Shown piece after piece: positions 34,552 through 43,823 of a DNA stretch of 64,000 nucleotides (positions are counted from its first letter, which is position 1; each line of letters begins with the position of its first letter). The translations under genes were made by a program, and so were the position numbers. Origin of the DNA: Bacillota bacterium (GTDB taxonomy: Bacteria > Bacillota > UBA4882 > UBA8346); NCBI GenBank assembly GCA_023436305.1, contig JAEZJQ010000021.1, positions 1-64,000 of the forward strand, read 5' to 3'. The notes beneath the pieces are model-generated. The model made no database searches. It was given only the letters and a program-made list of their open reading frames with translations, and was not told the DNA's origin.

Positions 34552-35934
34552 TCATTTGCCAATGCAAAACTGGGAAAAAATGCCCTTGATTACTTCTTCA
34601 GATACGTTTTTCCCAGTAATCTCACCGATGGCAGCCAGGCAAGATCGTAAGTCTATCGCCAACAAATCTTCACTTATCCCCTGATTGAAACCGTATATAA
34701 AACTTTGAAGCGACTCGATGGCTTGTTCCAAAGCCTGTTTATGACGTACTCTGGACAATAGCGGTCGATCATCCACGGTAATTTCCCCTAGGCCAACCGC
34801 AGATACAATTGTATCCTCCAGTTCATTAAAACCCTCTCCCGTAAGTGCCGAGAGTTCGATTCTTTTCGCGTCTGAAACTTCGGGTAATAAGTCCCGGTCC
34901 AAGCATTGTGGCAAATCAATTTTATTGATGACCAAGATTACTTTCCGCCCAGTACATTTTTTTATTATATAACGATCTTCTTCCACCAGTGGCTCGCTAC
35001 CATCCATGAGTAACAAAATTAAATTTGCTTCCTCAATATAGTGTTCGGCTTTTTGAATCCCAATTCGTTCTATGGGGTTGTCGGTATCCCGTAAGCCGGC
35101 CGTGTCGTATAAACGAACCGGGATCCCTTTTAATTGAATCTGAGCTTCAATGACATCCCGGGTTGTGCCGGGAATTTCAGTTACAATTGACCGTTCTTCT
35201 TGCAAAAAGAAATTTAACAGACTTGATTTCCCGACATTGGGGCGGCCTACAATGACGATGGATACCCCTTCCCTAATTTTTCTTCCATCATCAATGGTAC
35301 TGGATATTTCTATAAGCCGTTTTTTAATTAAAGCCACGTTTTCTATTATGGTATTTTTGGTCAACTCCGGGATGCCGTCTTCGGGAAAATCAAGTATGGC
35401 TTCAATAGTCACCAAGATATGGTATAATTCACTTTCAACTTCATGAATCATTTGGGTGGTTTTGCCTGTAAGTTGCTGAATCGCAAGTTGATGGGCTTTA
35501 TCGGTCTTAGCGCGAATTAGATCAATAATAGATTCCGCCTGCACAAGATCAATTCTACCATTTATATAAGCTCTTAGCGTAAATTCTCCGGGTTCCGCAA
35601 GGCGAGCGCCATGCTGTAACACTAATTTAAGGATTTTTGTTAAGTTTAAAGTGCCGCCATGCGCCTGAATTTCTACCGTGTCTTCCGCTGTAAAACTATG
35701 TGGTTTGCGTGCGTAAAAAAAAAGTACTTCATCAATGCTCTCATTGATCTGGGAATCAACTACCAGGCCATAATAGATTCGATGATCTTCTATCTCTAAA
35801 AAAGACTCTCGATTCGTTTTTCTTAACAAGGATAAAACAATATTATGGGCATCAGGGCCGCTGATCCGGATAATTCCAATCCCGCTTTCACCAACTGGAG
35901 TGGCAATAGCCGCGATGGTATCATTAAAAAACAT
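34552..35934 (-). CDS. mnmE: tRNA modification GTPase MnmE (TrmE)
   Basis: Potassium-activated GTPase partner of MnmG. The 460-aa protein has an N-terminal folate-binding domain (IAAIATPVGESGIGIIRISG), a helical domain split by the G domain with GRPNVGKSSLLN (G1), IPGTTRD (G2), DTAGLRD (G3) and NKID (G4), and ends with FCIGK, the C-(I/L/V)-G-K motif that binds the one-carbon donor. It begins the run that includes two mnmG copies. Confidence 0.97.
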   Translation of the reverse strand: MFFNDTIAAIATPVGESGIGIIRISGPDAHNIVLSLLRKTNRESFLEIEDHRIYYGLVVDSQINESIDEVLFFYARKPHSFTAEDTVEIQAHGGTLNLTKILKLVLQHGARLAEPGEFTLRAYINGRIDLVQAESIIDLIRAKTDKAHQLAIQQLTGKTTQMIHEVESELYHILVTIEAILDFPEDGIPELTKNTIIENVALIKKRLIEISSTIDDGRKIREGVSIVIVGRPNVGKSSLLNFFLQEERSIVTEIPGTTRDVIEAQIQLKGIPVRLYDTAGLRDTDNPIERIGIQKAEHYIEEANLILLLMDGSEPLVEEDRYIIKKCTGRKVILVINKIDLPQCLDRDLLPEVSDAKRIELSALTGEGFNELEDTIVSAVGLGEITVDDRPLLSRVRHKQALEQAIESLQSFIYGFNQGISEDLLAIDLRSCLAAIGEITGKNVSEEVIKGIFSQFCIGK

Positions 35935-36068
35935 AATTTCCTCCTAAATTCAAACTTAGTTTAACATAATAATCAGTTTCTTAAAAGTCTGTCTTTTTTA
36001 AAAAAAATTAACCCGGGCATCCGGGTTGTGATTATCCTCTTTATTGACTAGATTACCGCCAATTCATT

Positions 36069-36695
36069 TCAATTGTCTTGGGGGGAAATAATTACATGAC
36101 GGTAAGGATCTTCACCTTCACTATAGGTCATTACATCTTTAAAATCCTGTAATGTAGCGTGAATAATACGCCTTTCCTGGGGAGACATGGGTTCTAAAAC
36201 TTGTTTTCGCTTTTCCCTCTTTACTTTTTCAGCGATACGCAAGGCCAGACGACGTAAAGTTTCTTCCCGTCGGCGACGGTAACCTTCTACATCAACAATA
36301 ATTCTTTCTTTCTCGGTTTGGTTTTTATTTACGGATAAATTCACCAGATATTGTATGGCATCCAATGTTTGCCCATGTTTGCCGATTAAAAGACCTAAAT
36401 CTTTTCCATTAATATTCAGCATAGTGTTATCTTTGCGCCTAAATATTTCGACTTGAGCTAAAACCCCCATATTTACAAGCATCTCTCTTAAAAATAAACC
36501 GGCGGCCTGTCCGATATCCTCTTTTACGCTAACTCTCACTTTTACCGCTTTACTACTTATCAACCCTAATAGTCCACTTTTCGAAATCTCCTCTAAAACT
36601 TCAACTTTTACTTGATCCGGTCCAACTCCTAATTCCTCCAAAGCGCTTTCGATTGCCTCTTCTTTGGTCCGGCCGATTTTTTCAACCATTTTCAT
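36069..36695 (-). CDS. khpB: RNA-binding protein KhpB/Jag
   Basis: A 208-aa protein with Jag_N domain (KIGRTKEEAIESALEELGV), a KH domain with GxxG loop (IGKHGQTLDAIQYLVNL) and C-terminal R3H domain (MSPQERRIIHATLQDFKDVMTYSEGEDPYRHVII). KhpB with KhpA binds RNA and influences cell elongation in other Gram-positives. The ATG at 36695 follows AGGAGG. Directly downstream of yidC, as in most Bacillota. Confidence 0.95.
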   Translation of the reverse strand: MKMVEKIGRTKEEAIESALEELGVGPDQVKVEVLEEISKSGLLGLISSKAVKVRVSVKEDIGQAAGLFLREMLVNMGVLAQVEIFRRKDNTMLNINGKDLGLLIGKHGQTLDAIQYLVNLSVNKNQTEKERIIVDVEGYRRRREETLRRLALRIAEKVKREKRKQVLEPMSPQERRIIHATLQDFKDVMTYSEGEDPYRHVIISPQDN

Positions 36696-36764
36696 CAAAC
36701 TATTCCTCCTTTATATAATTATCCTTAAAAGATGTTTTTATTAACCTTTTAAGGATAATATAAA

Positions 36765-37478
36765 TTACTTTTTGGCGTCTTGCGACTTTTTCTCGTGTTC
36801 ATTATTTTTTTCATCCTTATGGATGTGTTCTTTCACGATAAAATATTCGTTAATTATATACTGTTGGGCAATACCTATGATGTTGCTGGCTACCCAGTAT
36901 AATCCTATACCGGCAGTTACCGTCCAGGTGAAAAACCCGAACATTATCGGCATGATGTACAAAAGCGTCTGTTGGGAAGGGTCGGTTCCTGTCTTCGGCG
37001 TTGTTATTTTCGATTGTATGAAAGTAGTGACTCCGGAGATAATCGCCAATAATAAATCCTTGGTTTGGCCTAACTGAAACCATAAAAACTGGCTGTCTTT
37101 AATTAATTCGGCTACATGATTTTTCGGATCCTGAAGTAATGCAAAGATTGCCCAAAGTAAAGGTAATTGAATCAACATCGGCAGACAACCGCCCATAGGA
37201 TTTACTTTTTCATTTTTATAAAGTTCCATGGTCCGTCGTTGAAACTCTTCCGGTTTATCCTTATACTTATCTTGAATCTCTTTTAATTTGGGTTGGATCC
37301 GTTTCATCCTATCCATCGATTGATATTGCTTGATGGAAGTCGGGAAAAGTATTATTTTTATCAATAAAGTCAATAAAATAATAGACCATCCCCAACTATG
37401 GGTATAGTTAAATAAAAATTTTAAAATATACTCAAACAGGCTTACAAACGGTTGAATAATCGCGTTCAAAAGAAACAA
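36765..37478 (-). CDS. yidC: Membrane protein insertase YidC (SpoIIIJ/OxaA1 type)
   Basis: Inserts membrane proteins alone or with Sec. The 237-aa protein has an N-terminal helix (IIQPFVSLFEYILKFLF), the hairpin WGWSIILLTLLIKIILFPTSIKQYQSM with the conserved Arg-bearing cytoplasmic loop RMKRIQPKLKEIQDKY, then NPMGGCLPMLIQLPLLWAIF and later helices, ending in a charged tail. It lacks a clear lipobox at the N-terminus. Lies between yidD and khpB in the standard order. Confidence 0.95.
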   Translation of the reverse strand: MFLLNAIIQPFVSLFEYILKFLFNYTHSWGWSIILLTLLIKIILFPTSIKQYQSMDRMKRIQPKLKEIQDKYKDKPEEFQRRTMELYKNEKVNPMGGCLPMLIQLPLLWAIFALLQDPKNHVAELIKDSQFLWFQLGQTKDLLLAIISGVTTFIQSKITTPKTGTDPSQQTLLYIMPIMFGFFTWTVTAGIGLYWVASNIIGIAQQYIINEYFIVKEHIHKDEKNNEHEKKSQDAKK

Positions 37479-37505
37479 CCCCTCTGTTTATTAAAATAAA
37501 TTCTA

Positions 37506-37721
37506 TTATTTTTCCGGTACAGGATCATAACCGCCATCGTTAAAAGGATGACAACGTAACAGGCGTTTCATCCCATACTTTAATCCCTTGAATACTCCAT
37601 GTTTTTTGATCGCTTCGTATAAATACATCGAACATGTCGGGTAAAAACGACAACTTCCTGGCAATAATGGGGATATTATTTTTTTATAAAAAATGATAAA
37701 AAGAAGGATTACGTCTTTCAC
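37506..37721 (-). CDS. yidD: Membrane protein insertion efficiency factor YidD
   Basis: A 71-aa amphipathic protein with the family motif IIFYKKIISPLLPGSCRFYPTC followed by SMYLYEAIKKHGVFKG and LRCHPFNDGGYDPVPEK. It sits between rnpA and yidC, its conserved location, and helps YidC-dependent insertion. Confidence 0.95.
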   Translation of the reverse strand: MKDVILLFIIFYKKIISPLLPGSCRFYPTCSMYLYEAIKKHGVFKGLKYGMKRLLRCHPFNDGGYDPVPEK

Positions 37722-37773
37722 TGAAAATCCTTCCCTTCCTCTTGATAATTGCTATGATGTATATTTGTATTAC

Positions 37774-38121
37774 TCATTCGTTTATAATACCCGTTTTCAA
37801 AAGTATATTTTCATAATCCGAAATTATGTCTTGATATCGGGCCTTGAGGATCGGTTTTCGAGCAACTATTACAATATCCAGACCGGAATCTTTATGACTA
37901 TAACCTTTTCGAACCACTTCCCGAAGCAATCGTTTCACGTGGTTTCTTTTGACTGCAGAACCAAGTTTCCGGCCCACACAAAATCCGAATCGTTGTTTAT
38001 CGATCTGATTATGAAGAAAATAGACCACTAAATATCGTCCGTTCATTGAGTGGCCTTTTTCGAAGATTAGCTGAAAATCACTGTTTTTTTTTATCGTGTT
38101 AATCTTTGGTGAAGCTATCAA
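37774..38121 (-). CDS. rnpA: Ribonuclease P protein component
   Basis: Protein subunit of RNase P, which matures tRNA 5' ends. The 115-aa product shows KKNSDFQLIFEKGHSMNGRYLVVYFL, RFGFCVGRKLGSAVKRNHVKRLLREV (the RNR-like basic motif) and DIVIVARKP. The start appears to be a TTG at 38121 without a strong ribosome site; no better start lies nearby. Next to rpmH as usual. Confidence 0.95.
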   Translation of the reverse strand: MIASPKINTIKKNSDFQLIFEKGHSMNGRYLVVYFLHNQIDKQRFGFCVGRKLGSAVKRNHVKRLLREVVRKGYSHKDSGLDIVIVARKPILKARYQDIISDYENILLKTGIINE

Positions 38122-38163
38122 ATTTTTTAGCTTTCAAATTATTTTATTAAATCAGGTTCGAAT

Positions 38164-38298
38164 TTAAGCGGTTAATGCTTTTCTGCCTTTAGCCCTTCTG
38201 CGTTGTAACACTTTGCGTCCATTTTTGGTGGACATTCTCACCAAAAAACCATGATCCTTTTTATATTTACGCCGGTTGGGCTGATAAGTCATTTTCAT
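38164..38298 (-). CDS. rpmH: 50S ribosomal protein L34
   Basis: 44 residues, MKMTYQPNRRKYKKDHGFLV followed by RMSTKNGRKVLQRRRAKGRK: the L34 signature. ATG at 38298 preceded by GAGAGGTG. First gene left of the origin on the minus strand, followed by rnpA. Confidence 0.97.
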   Translation of the reverse strand: MKMTYQPNRRKYKKDHGFLVRMSTKNGRKVLQRRRAKGRKALTA

Positions 38299-38388
38299 CG
38301 TTTTCACCTCTCTCACTAATCGATTTGAGTTATACGTTTCTTGCTTAATAAATAATCTAAAATATATTATAGTGTAAATAATTAACAA

Positions 38389-38825
38389 TTATTCTCCACC
38401 AAAAGATCCTCTTTCATTATAATGATCCTGTAAAACGCTGTCAATAGTTATTATTAATTATTATAAACTGAAATCACTATTTTAATCATCGATAAACCTG
38501 CTTATTTCAAGCCGAAGATCGTTCTATCTGGTTTAATCTTTGAATCTTTGCTTTTATTTCAAATTGCCAAAGCGGATAGATTTTGTTATTATATGATCGT
38601 ATTTTTTCATCTAAATTTATCCACAGGGTGTGGGTATTTTTGTGGATAAATTAAAATATGTTTATTTCTTTTGTTTGAGTCATGTTTCTTTTTTTTTCTT
38701 TATCTTATTATCCGTTGGTACTCTTAATATTTTAATGATTATTAACATTTAATCCACAGGTTCTTAATAATTCCTTTTCAGATTAATTGGGTAGCGATTC
38801 TTTCATCAAGGAGTGTTTATGGTTC
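38389..38825. other. rpmH-dnaA intergenic part of oriC
   Basis: About 400 bp, strongly AT-rich, with DnaA boxes TTATCCACA at 38617-38625 and, inverted, TGTGGATAA at 38641-38649, and a one-mismatch box TAATCCACA at 38750-38758. Gene orientation flips here. No gene is seen. It resembles the upstream half of a bipartite Bacillus-type origin. Confidence 0.85.
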
Positions 38826-40148
38826 ATGAGTAATTTGGATACTATCTGGGAAAAGGCTTTGGAGACAGTTTCTCCTTATTTAAGCAAACCAAGCTTTGAA
38901 ACCTGGTTAAAACCAACCAAACCTATATCATTAGACGGTAACATATTGGTGATTGAAGTTCCTAATGATTTTGCCAGAGATTGGTTGGAATCAAGATATT
39001 CACCATTATTATCTTCCACAATTAAAGAACTGCTTGATGAAGATGTGGATCTAAAGTTCGTTACTCCCAATCAGAGTCATAACGAAGAAGAAAAAAAAGC
39101 CGCGGCTCCATCGGTTAATGTTGCTCAACCATCATTACTCAACCCAAAATATACTTTTGAAAGTTTTGTGGTGGGTGAAAGCAACCGTTTTGCTCATGCA
39201 GCTTCCCTTGCAGTGGCCGAAGCTCCCGGTAAAGCATATAATCCGTTGTTTTTGTATGGTGGTGTCGGTTTGGGTAAAACTCATTTAATGCAAGCCATCG
39301 GCCATTATGTTTTAAAACATTCCCCGGATTTCCGAGTTGTTTATGTATCTTCTGAAAAATTCACCAATGAGTTAATCAATGCTATTCGGTTTAACCGAAC
39401 ACCTCAATTTCGCGATACATACCGTACTGTTGATTTATTGCTGGTTGACGATATTCAATTTTTTGCTGGAAAAGAAAGCACCCAGGAAGAATTTTTCCAC
39501 ACATTTAATACTTTATACGAATCCAGCCGTCAAATTGTGATATCCAGTGACCGTCCACCCAAGGAGATACCTACCCTGGAAGATCGATTGCGTTCCCGTT
39601 TTGAATGGGGATTAATTACCGATATCCAGGCTCCTAATCTGGAAACCCGGATAGCAATTCTGCGGAAAAAAGCTTCCGCGGAAGGTTGGCATCTACCTAA
39701 TGATGTTATCGTCCATATTGCTGATCAAATCAATTCCAACATCCGGGAATTGGAAGGCGCTTTAATCCGGATCATTGCTTTTTCCTCTTTCCACAATAAA
39801 CAAATAACACTGGAATTAGCAAATGAAGTTTTAAAAGATGTCATTTCTTCTTCCTCGGTCAAAAGGGTTACTATTCCTTTAATACAACAAGCTGTGGCCG
39901 AATTTTTTAATATTGAAATAGAAGATTTAAAAGCCCAAAGACGGACAAAAAATGTTACATATCCCCGACAAATTGCCATGTATCTTGTTAGAGAATTAAC
40001 TGATTATTCCCTGCCTAAGATTGGCGATGAATTTGGAGGTCGCGATCATACTACAGTAATTCATGCTTGCGATAAAATCCAGGAACTTATAAAAACTAAT
40101 ACTGAAGTAGATCGGATTATTAAAGATTTAATCCACAAAGTAAGTTAA
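38826..40148 (+). CDS. dnaA: Chromosomal replication initiator DnaA
   Basis: Binds DnaA boxes and melts the origin. The 440-aa protein has domain I (LDTIWEKALETVSPYLSKPSFETWL), a short linker, an AAA+ domain with Walker A LYGGVGLGKTHLMQAIGHYV, Walker B LLLVDDIQFF, sensor I ISSDRPPKEI, and domain IV DNA-binding signature GDEFGGRDHTTVIHACDKI. I use the ATG at 38826, 12 nt after AAGGAG; an upstream ATG is out of frame and the longer frame lacks support. DnaA boxes on both sides suggest autoregulation. Confidence 0.98.
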   Translation: MSNLDTIWEKALETVSPYLSKPSFETWLKPTKPISLDGNILVIEVPNDFARDWLESRYSPLLSSTIKELLDEDVDLKFVTPNQSHNEEEKKAAAPSVNVAQPSLLNPKYTFESFVVGESNRFAHAASLAVAEAPGKAYNPLFLYGGVGLGKTHLMQAIGHYVLKHSPDFRVVYVSSEKFTNELINAIRFNRTPQFRDTYRTVDLLLVDDIQFFAGKESTQEEFFHTFNTLYESSRQIVISSDRPPKEIPTLEDRLRSRFEWGLITDIQAPNLETRIAILRKKASAEGWHLPNDVIVHIADQINSNIRELEGALIRIIAFSSFHNKQITLELANEVLKDVISSSSVKRVTIPLIQQAVAEFFNIEIEDLKAQRRTKNVTYPRQIAMYLVRELTDYSLPKIGDEFGGRDHTTVIHACDKIQELIKTNTEVDRIIKDLIHKVS

Positions 40149-40186
40149 TAATTTGTTCTTAATATCTTTTTATTTTGTTATCTACT

Positions 40187-40372
40187 TTATCCACAACTTT
40201 TTTTAAACAGTGGATTATGTTATTTTCTGATTAACTGCTACTTTTATAAACATCTTATTATGGTATAGAAATACTTTGATGAAGCGATATTTTAAGATTT
40301 ATCCACATTTTACACCTCACTACCACTACTGTTATTTATATATATAATAAATAATAAAATAATAATAATTAG
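40187..40372. other. dnaA-dnaN part of oriC with DnaA boxes and AT-rich unwinding tract
   Basis: TTATCCACA at 40187-40195 and again at 40299-40307, followed by an almost pure A/T tract (about 40331-40370) with ATA/AATAAT repeats. This order (boxes, then unwinding element, then dnaN) matches the functional origin half in B. subtilis. Confidence 0.85.
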
Positions 40373-40383
40373 GGGGGCGGCAT

Positions 40384-41481
40384 ATGAAAATAGTTTGTAT
40401 TCAGGATGAATTATCTAGATTTTTACAAATTGTGGTCCGGGCAATTGCCTCAAAAACTACGCTACCTATTTTAACCGGTATTTTTTTAGAAGCTAAAGAT
40501 AATACTTTAAAATGTGTGGCTACCGATCTGGAGATTGCTATTGAAGTGACTGTACCGAATATCCAGATCATTAATCCTGGATCAATCGTATTATCTGGAA
40601 AAACATTTGTGGATATAATTAAACATTTACCTCAAGTTCCGGTAGAGATCGAGTTTGATGAAAATGCAAGAATGGTCTCGATAACATGCCGTCATTCCAT
40701 TTATCAGATTCCTGTTTTGCCTGTGGAAGAGTTTCCAACGTTACCGGAGTTAAAATCAGGAGATAGAGTTGAAGTTAATGGGGAAAATTTAAAAGAAGCA
40801 ATTCATCAAACTATATTTGCAACTTTATCGGATGATCCCCGTCCTTTTTTATCGAGTATTTTATGGGAAATAACTCCAGAGAAAATAAGGTTAATTGCTA
40901 CGGATGTTAATCGATTAGCTATCAAAGATATTCCGGTAAAAAGTGAGATCAATAAAATGGCATTGGTTCCGGTTCGTGCTTTACGGGAAATTGCCAATAT
41001 ATTTAGCGGAAACAATAATGCCAATGTTGACGTTTATATCAATGAAAAAATGATTTTTATACAAGGAGAAGGTATTAAATTTTCATCGCGTTTGGTTGAA
41101 GCCCAATTTCCAAGATACGAACAGGTTGTTCCAAAAGAATTTTCAGGAAATGCTATCATCGATCGCAATCAATTAATAGAAGCCCTGGAAAGGACTGCTT
41201 TGGTTAGTAATTCAATAAGAATGAGTTTGTCAGGATCTGAGATGGTAATTCATGCGAAAGAGCCGGATAAAGGAAATTGTAAAGAAGAAATAAGTATAGA
41301 TTTTTCAGGAAAAGAAATAGAAATAGGTTTTAATGTAAGATATTTATTGGATTTTTTAAGATCGGTTAATGAAAATAAAATTGTTTTTAAGTATGTTCAA
41401 GAACTAAAGCCCGCAATGGTGCAAGGGCAAGGAAATTCAGATTATTATTATATAGTAATGCCTTTAAAGTTGTCCGCATAA
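40384..41481 (+). CDS. dnaN: DNA polymerase III beta sliding clamp
   Basis: Ring-shaped processivity factor. 365 aa of three similar domains: start MKIVCIQDELSRFLQIVVRAIASKTTLPIL, a central domain with ATDVNRLAIKDI, and C-terminal MPLKLSA in place of the common MPMR(L/I) end. An AGGGGGG ribosome site precedes the ATG. Follows dnaA and precedes yaaA-recF. Confidence 0.97.
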   Translation: MKIVCIQDELSRFLQIVVRAIASKTTLPILTGIFLEAKDNTLKCVATDLEIAIEVTVPNIQIINPGSIVLSGKTFVDIIKHLPQVPVEIEFDENARMVSITCRHSIYQIPVLPVEEFPTLPELKSGDRVEVNGENLKEAIHQTIFATLSDDPRPFLSSILWEITPEKIRLIATDVNRLAIKDIPVKSEINKMALVPVRALREIANIFSGNNNANVDVYINEKMIFIQGEGIKFSSRLVEAQFPRYEQVVPKEFSGNAIIDRNQLIEALERTALVSNSIRMSLSGSEMVIHAKEPDKGNCKEEISIDFSGKEIEIGFNVRYLLDFLRSVNENKIVFKYVQELKPAMVQGQGNSDYYYIVMPLKLSA

Positions 41482-41515
41482 TATATAAAAAATAAAGGAA
41501 ATTCAGAGAGGTTAA

Positions 41516-41737
41516 ATGAGTCCAAATAAGATTGTAAATTATATATTAAAAACAGAATATATAAAACTTGATCAATTATTAAAAGCCCTTTGTATAGCCA
41601 ATACTGGAGGAGAGGCGAAAGTTTTAATCGAAGCAGGAAAGGTAGGAGTTAATGAAGAAATAGAACGACATCGCGGACGCAAAATTAAACCTGGTGATCG
41701 GGTGGCGATTAACGACGATATATATTACATTCAATAA
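41516..41737 (+). CDS. yaaA: S4-domain RNA-binding protein YaaA (RlbA)
   Basis: 73 aa consisting of one S4 domain: YIKLDQLLKALCIANTGGEA, then KVLIEAGKVGVNEEIERHRGRKIKPGD. Conserved between dnaN and recF in Bacillota; linked to ribosome assembly by relatives, function not firmly known. ATG preceded by GAGAGG, 15 nt before recF. Confidence 0.93.
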   Translation: MSPNKIVNYILKTEYIKLDQLLKALCIANTGGEAKVLIEAGKVGVNEEIERHRGRKIKPGDRVAINDDIYYIQ

Positions 41738-41751
41738 AATAAGGATATAAT

Positions 41752-42858
41752 ATGTTTTTAAAAAATATGGAACTAGAGAGGTTCCGGAATTATGAAGAGG
41801 AAAAAATTGAAGTTTCACCCGGTATGAATATTTTATATGGACAGAATGCCCAGGGAAAAACTAATTTAATAGAAGCAATTGCCATGTTTTCGTTGGGTAA
41901 ATCTTTTCGGGCTAAAAAAGATGAAGAAGTCATTCAATGGAATTGTGAGACCAGCTTTATAAAAGGAGTTTTTAACGGTGAATCTAATTCCACTGTGATT
42001 GAAATAGGAATCGGTCAAAAAGAAAGAAGATATAAAATTAACGGGCAAATCGTTAAGCGCAGTGATATATTTGGAAAAGTACCCGTGGTTATTTTTACGC
42101 CGGACGATTTACAAATGATTAAAGGAGCGCCATCATATCGCCGTGATTTTCTTGATTTATACTTAGCACAAGTAGAACCAAAATACCGGTTTATTTATTA
42201 TAATTATACCAAAATCCTTCAACAACGCAACCGGTTACTGAAAGAACATTATATCGATCTTCAAGAACTAGAGGCCTGGAATGAGCAATTAATAAATACG
42301 GGAGCAAATGTTATTAAATACCGGTTGTTTTTAATTGAAAGCATCCTGCCTTATATCGTTGAAATACAACGCCAAATAAGCAGTGAAAAGGAAGAATTAA
42401 ACGTTCAATATATAGGATTTAAAAATCAGGTTTTAAATCAATTCAAGGAAGATGAAATAAAAAATTTATTAAAAGAAGCCATAGCATCGGTACGCCATAC
42501 CGAATTGGAGCGAAAGGTTACTTTAGTCGGTCCCCAACTCGACGATCTACGGATAACAATCGCGAGGAACGTTGAGTTACGCGTTTTTGGATCCCAAGGG
42601 CAGCAAAGGACGGCATCATTAGCTATGAAACTGGGATTAATCCAAAAAATTAAAGATATCCGCGGGGAATATCCAATTTTGTTGTTGGATGATGTCATGT
42701 CAGAATTTGATGACAACCGGAAAAAAGCTTTACTGACAAACTTAATCAACACAGTACAAACATTTATGACGGCTACCAGCCTCAAGGATTTTCCAGGATA
42801 TTCCTCCCAGGCCATCTTTTTTGAGATCGAAAGAGGTATGGTAAAAGATGGCCAGTAG
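41752..42858 (+). CDS. recF: DNA replication/repair protein RecF
   Basis: ABC-type ATPase that loads RecA at gaps. 368 aa: MELERFRNYEEEKIEVSPGMNILYGQNAQGKTNLIEAI (Walker A GQNAQGKT), signature FGSQGQQRTASLAMKLG and Walker B PILLLDDVMSEFDDNRK. The last 11 nt overlap the next gene, indicating coupling. Confidence 0.97.
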   Translation: MFLKNMELERFRNYEEEKIEVSPGMNILYGQNAQGKTNLIEAIAMFSLGKSFRAKKDEEVIQWNCETSFIKGVFNGESNSTVIEIGIGQKERRYKINGQIVKRSDIFGKVPVVIFTPDDLQMIKGAPSYRRDFLDLYLAQVEPKYRFIYYNYTKILQQRNRLLKEHYIDLQELEAWNEQLINTGANVIKYRLFLIESILPYIVEIQRQISSEKEELNVQYIGFKNQVLNQFKEDEIKNLLKEAIASVRHTELERKVTLVGPQLDDLRITIARNVELRVFGSQGQQRTASLAMKLGLIQKIKDIRGEYPILLLDDVMSEFDDNRKKALLTNLINTVQTFMTATSLKDFPGYSSQAIFFEIERGMVKDGQ

Positions 42859-43447
42859 TTCTTTTAAAGCGGTTATCGAAGGATTTTTTCAACGGCAGGG
42901 AGGATGGCCCCGATTAAAAGGGGAATTGGCCGTTTATTACTGGCCGAAAGTGGCCGGATCGGAGATTCATGCGAAAGTAGCCGCGACTCGTTTTTGTGAT
43001 GGATATTTATATTTACAAACCGATAATGCGGCATTAGCTCATCAGATTTCTTTATTAAATATGGATATTATTAAGAAGTATCGAAGAATTTTAGGACCAA
43101 ATATTGTTAAAGGCGTTAGAATTAAAATAGGACCTGTGCAACATAATAATGACCCAAAGAAGAAAAATGAACCGGAAGTGATCCTGAATTCTGAAGAAAA
43201 GGCCATGATCGAAAAGTGTGGGCAAATGATTTCGGAACCGGATTTAGCTGCTAAGTTTGCTACGTTTATGAAAAAACACTACGTATTAAAAAGACAAATG
43301 GAGGCCGCCGGGGGAAAAAGATGCCAGTCCTGTAATATTATTATAGAATCATGTTACGAGTATTGTCCCTGTTGTGAAAGGCAAATTAAAGAAGAAAACG
43401 AAGCCTATCAAAGATTTTTAAATAAATCAATAACAATTAATTCATAA
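42848..43447 (+). CDS. DUF721 (DciA-like) protein with C-terminal zinc-ribbon-like motif
   Basis: 199 aa. The N-terminal DUF721 domain (about residues 8-90: WPRLKGELAVYYWPKVAGSEIHAKVAATRFCDGYLYLQTDNAALAHQISLL region) is that of DciA, the replicative helicase operator in many bacteria. A linker leads to CQSCNIIIESCYEYCPCCE, whose Cys pairs (C-x2-C ... C-x2-C) could bind zinc. The DUF721 family commonly follows recF near the origin in Bacillota. Helicase loading is inferred from the family. ATG overlaps recF. Confidence 0.85.
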   Translation: MASSSFKAVIEGFFQRQGGWPRLKGELAVYYWPKVAGSEIHAKVAATRFCDGYLYLQTDNAALAHQISLLNMDIIKKYRRILGPNIVKGVRIKIGPVQHNNDPKKKNEPEVILNSEEKAMIEKCGQMISEPDLAAKFATFMKKHYVLKRQMEAAGGKRCQSCNIIIESCYEYCPCCERQIKEENEAYQRFLNKSITINS

Positions 43448-43509
43448 TCTCAGTCTTTATTAAAAATAATGTTTTAAAAAAATTAAATGCGATTAAAGGG
43501 GGAATTAGG

Positions 43510-43761
43510 ATGTTTGTCCATCTCGGGGGGGATACTTTAGTTAGCACAAAAAAGATAATTATTATATTAAATTATGAAAATAATAAAAAAGAAAATGACG
43601 TCAATGAATATATAAAAAAAATTCAAGGGAAAAGAAATGTTAAAAAATTAGAAGGGGATACCCTTAAATCGATTATAGTAACCAATAATACCATTTATTT
43701 ATCTCCGATCTCTTCCATGACCTTAAAAAAAAGAGCTGAATATATCAATAATCTATCCTAA
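43510..43761 (+). CDS. remB: Extracellular matrix regulator RemB (YaaB, DUF370)
   Basis: 83 aa beginning MFVHLGGDTLVSTKKIIIIL, the DUF370 family pattern, with SIIVTNNTIYLSPISSMTLKKRAE. In B. subtilis RemB lies between recF and gyrB as here and works with RemA, a DNA-binding regulator of matrix genes. ATG follows AGGGGGAATTAGG. Confidence 0.9.
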   Translation: MFVHLGGDTLVSTKKIIIILNYENNKKENDVNEYIKKIQGKRNVKKLEGDTLKSIIVTNNTIYLSPISSMTLKKRAEYINNLS

Positions 43762-43823
43762 AATAGAGAAAAAAAATATAAAAAGAATTCACGGAGATAT
43801 AGGGAAGGAGTTTTATAATCACA

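Noticed and set aside
37930..37950. parS-like sequence in rnpA (CGTTTCACGTGGTTTC)
   Set aside because: Only one half of the palindrome matches; unlike the two perfect sites at 27764 and 28037.
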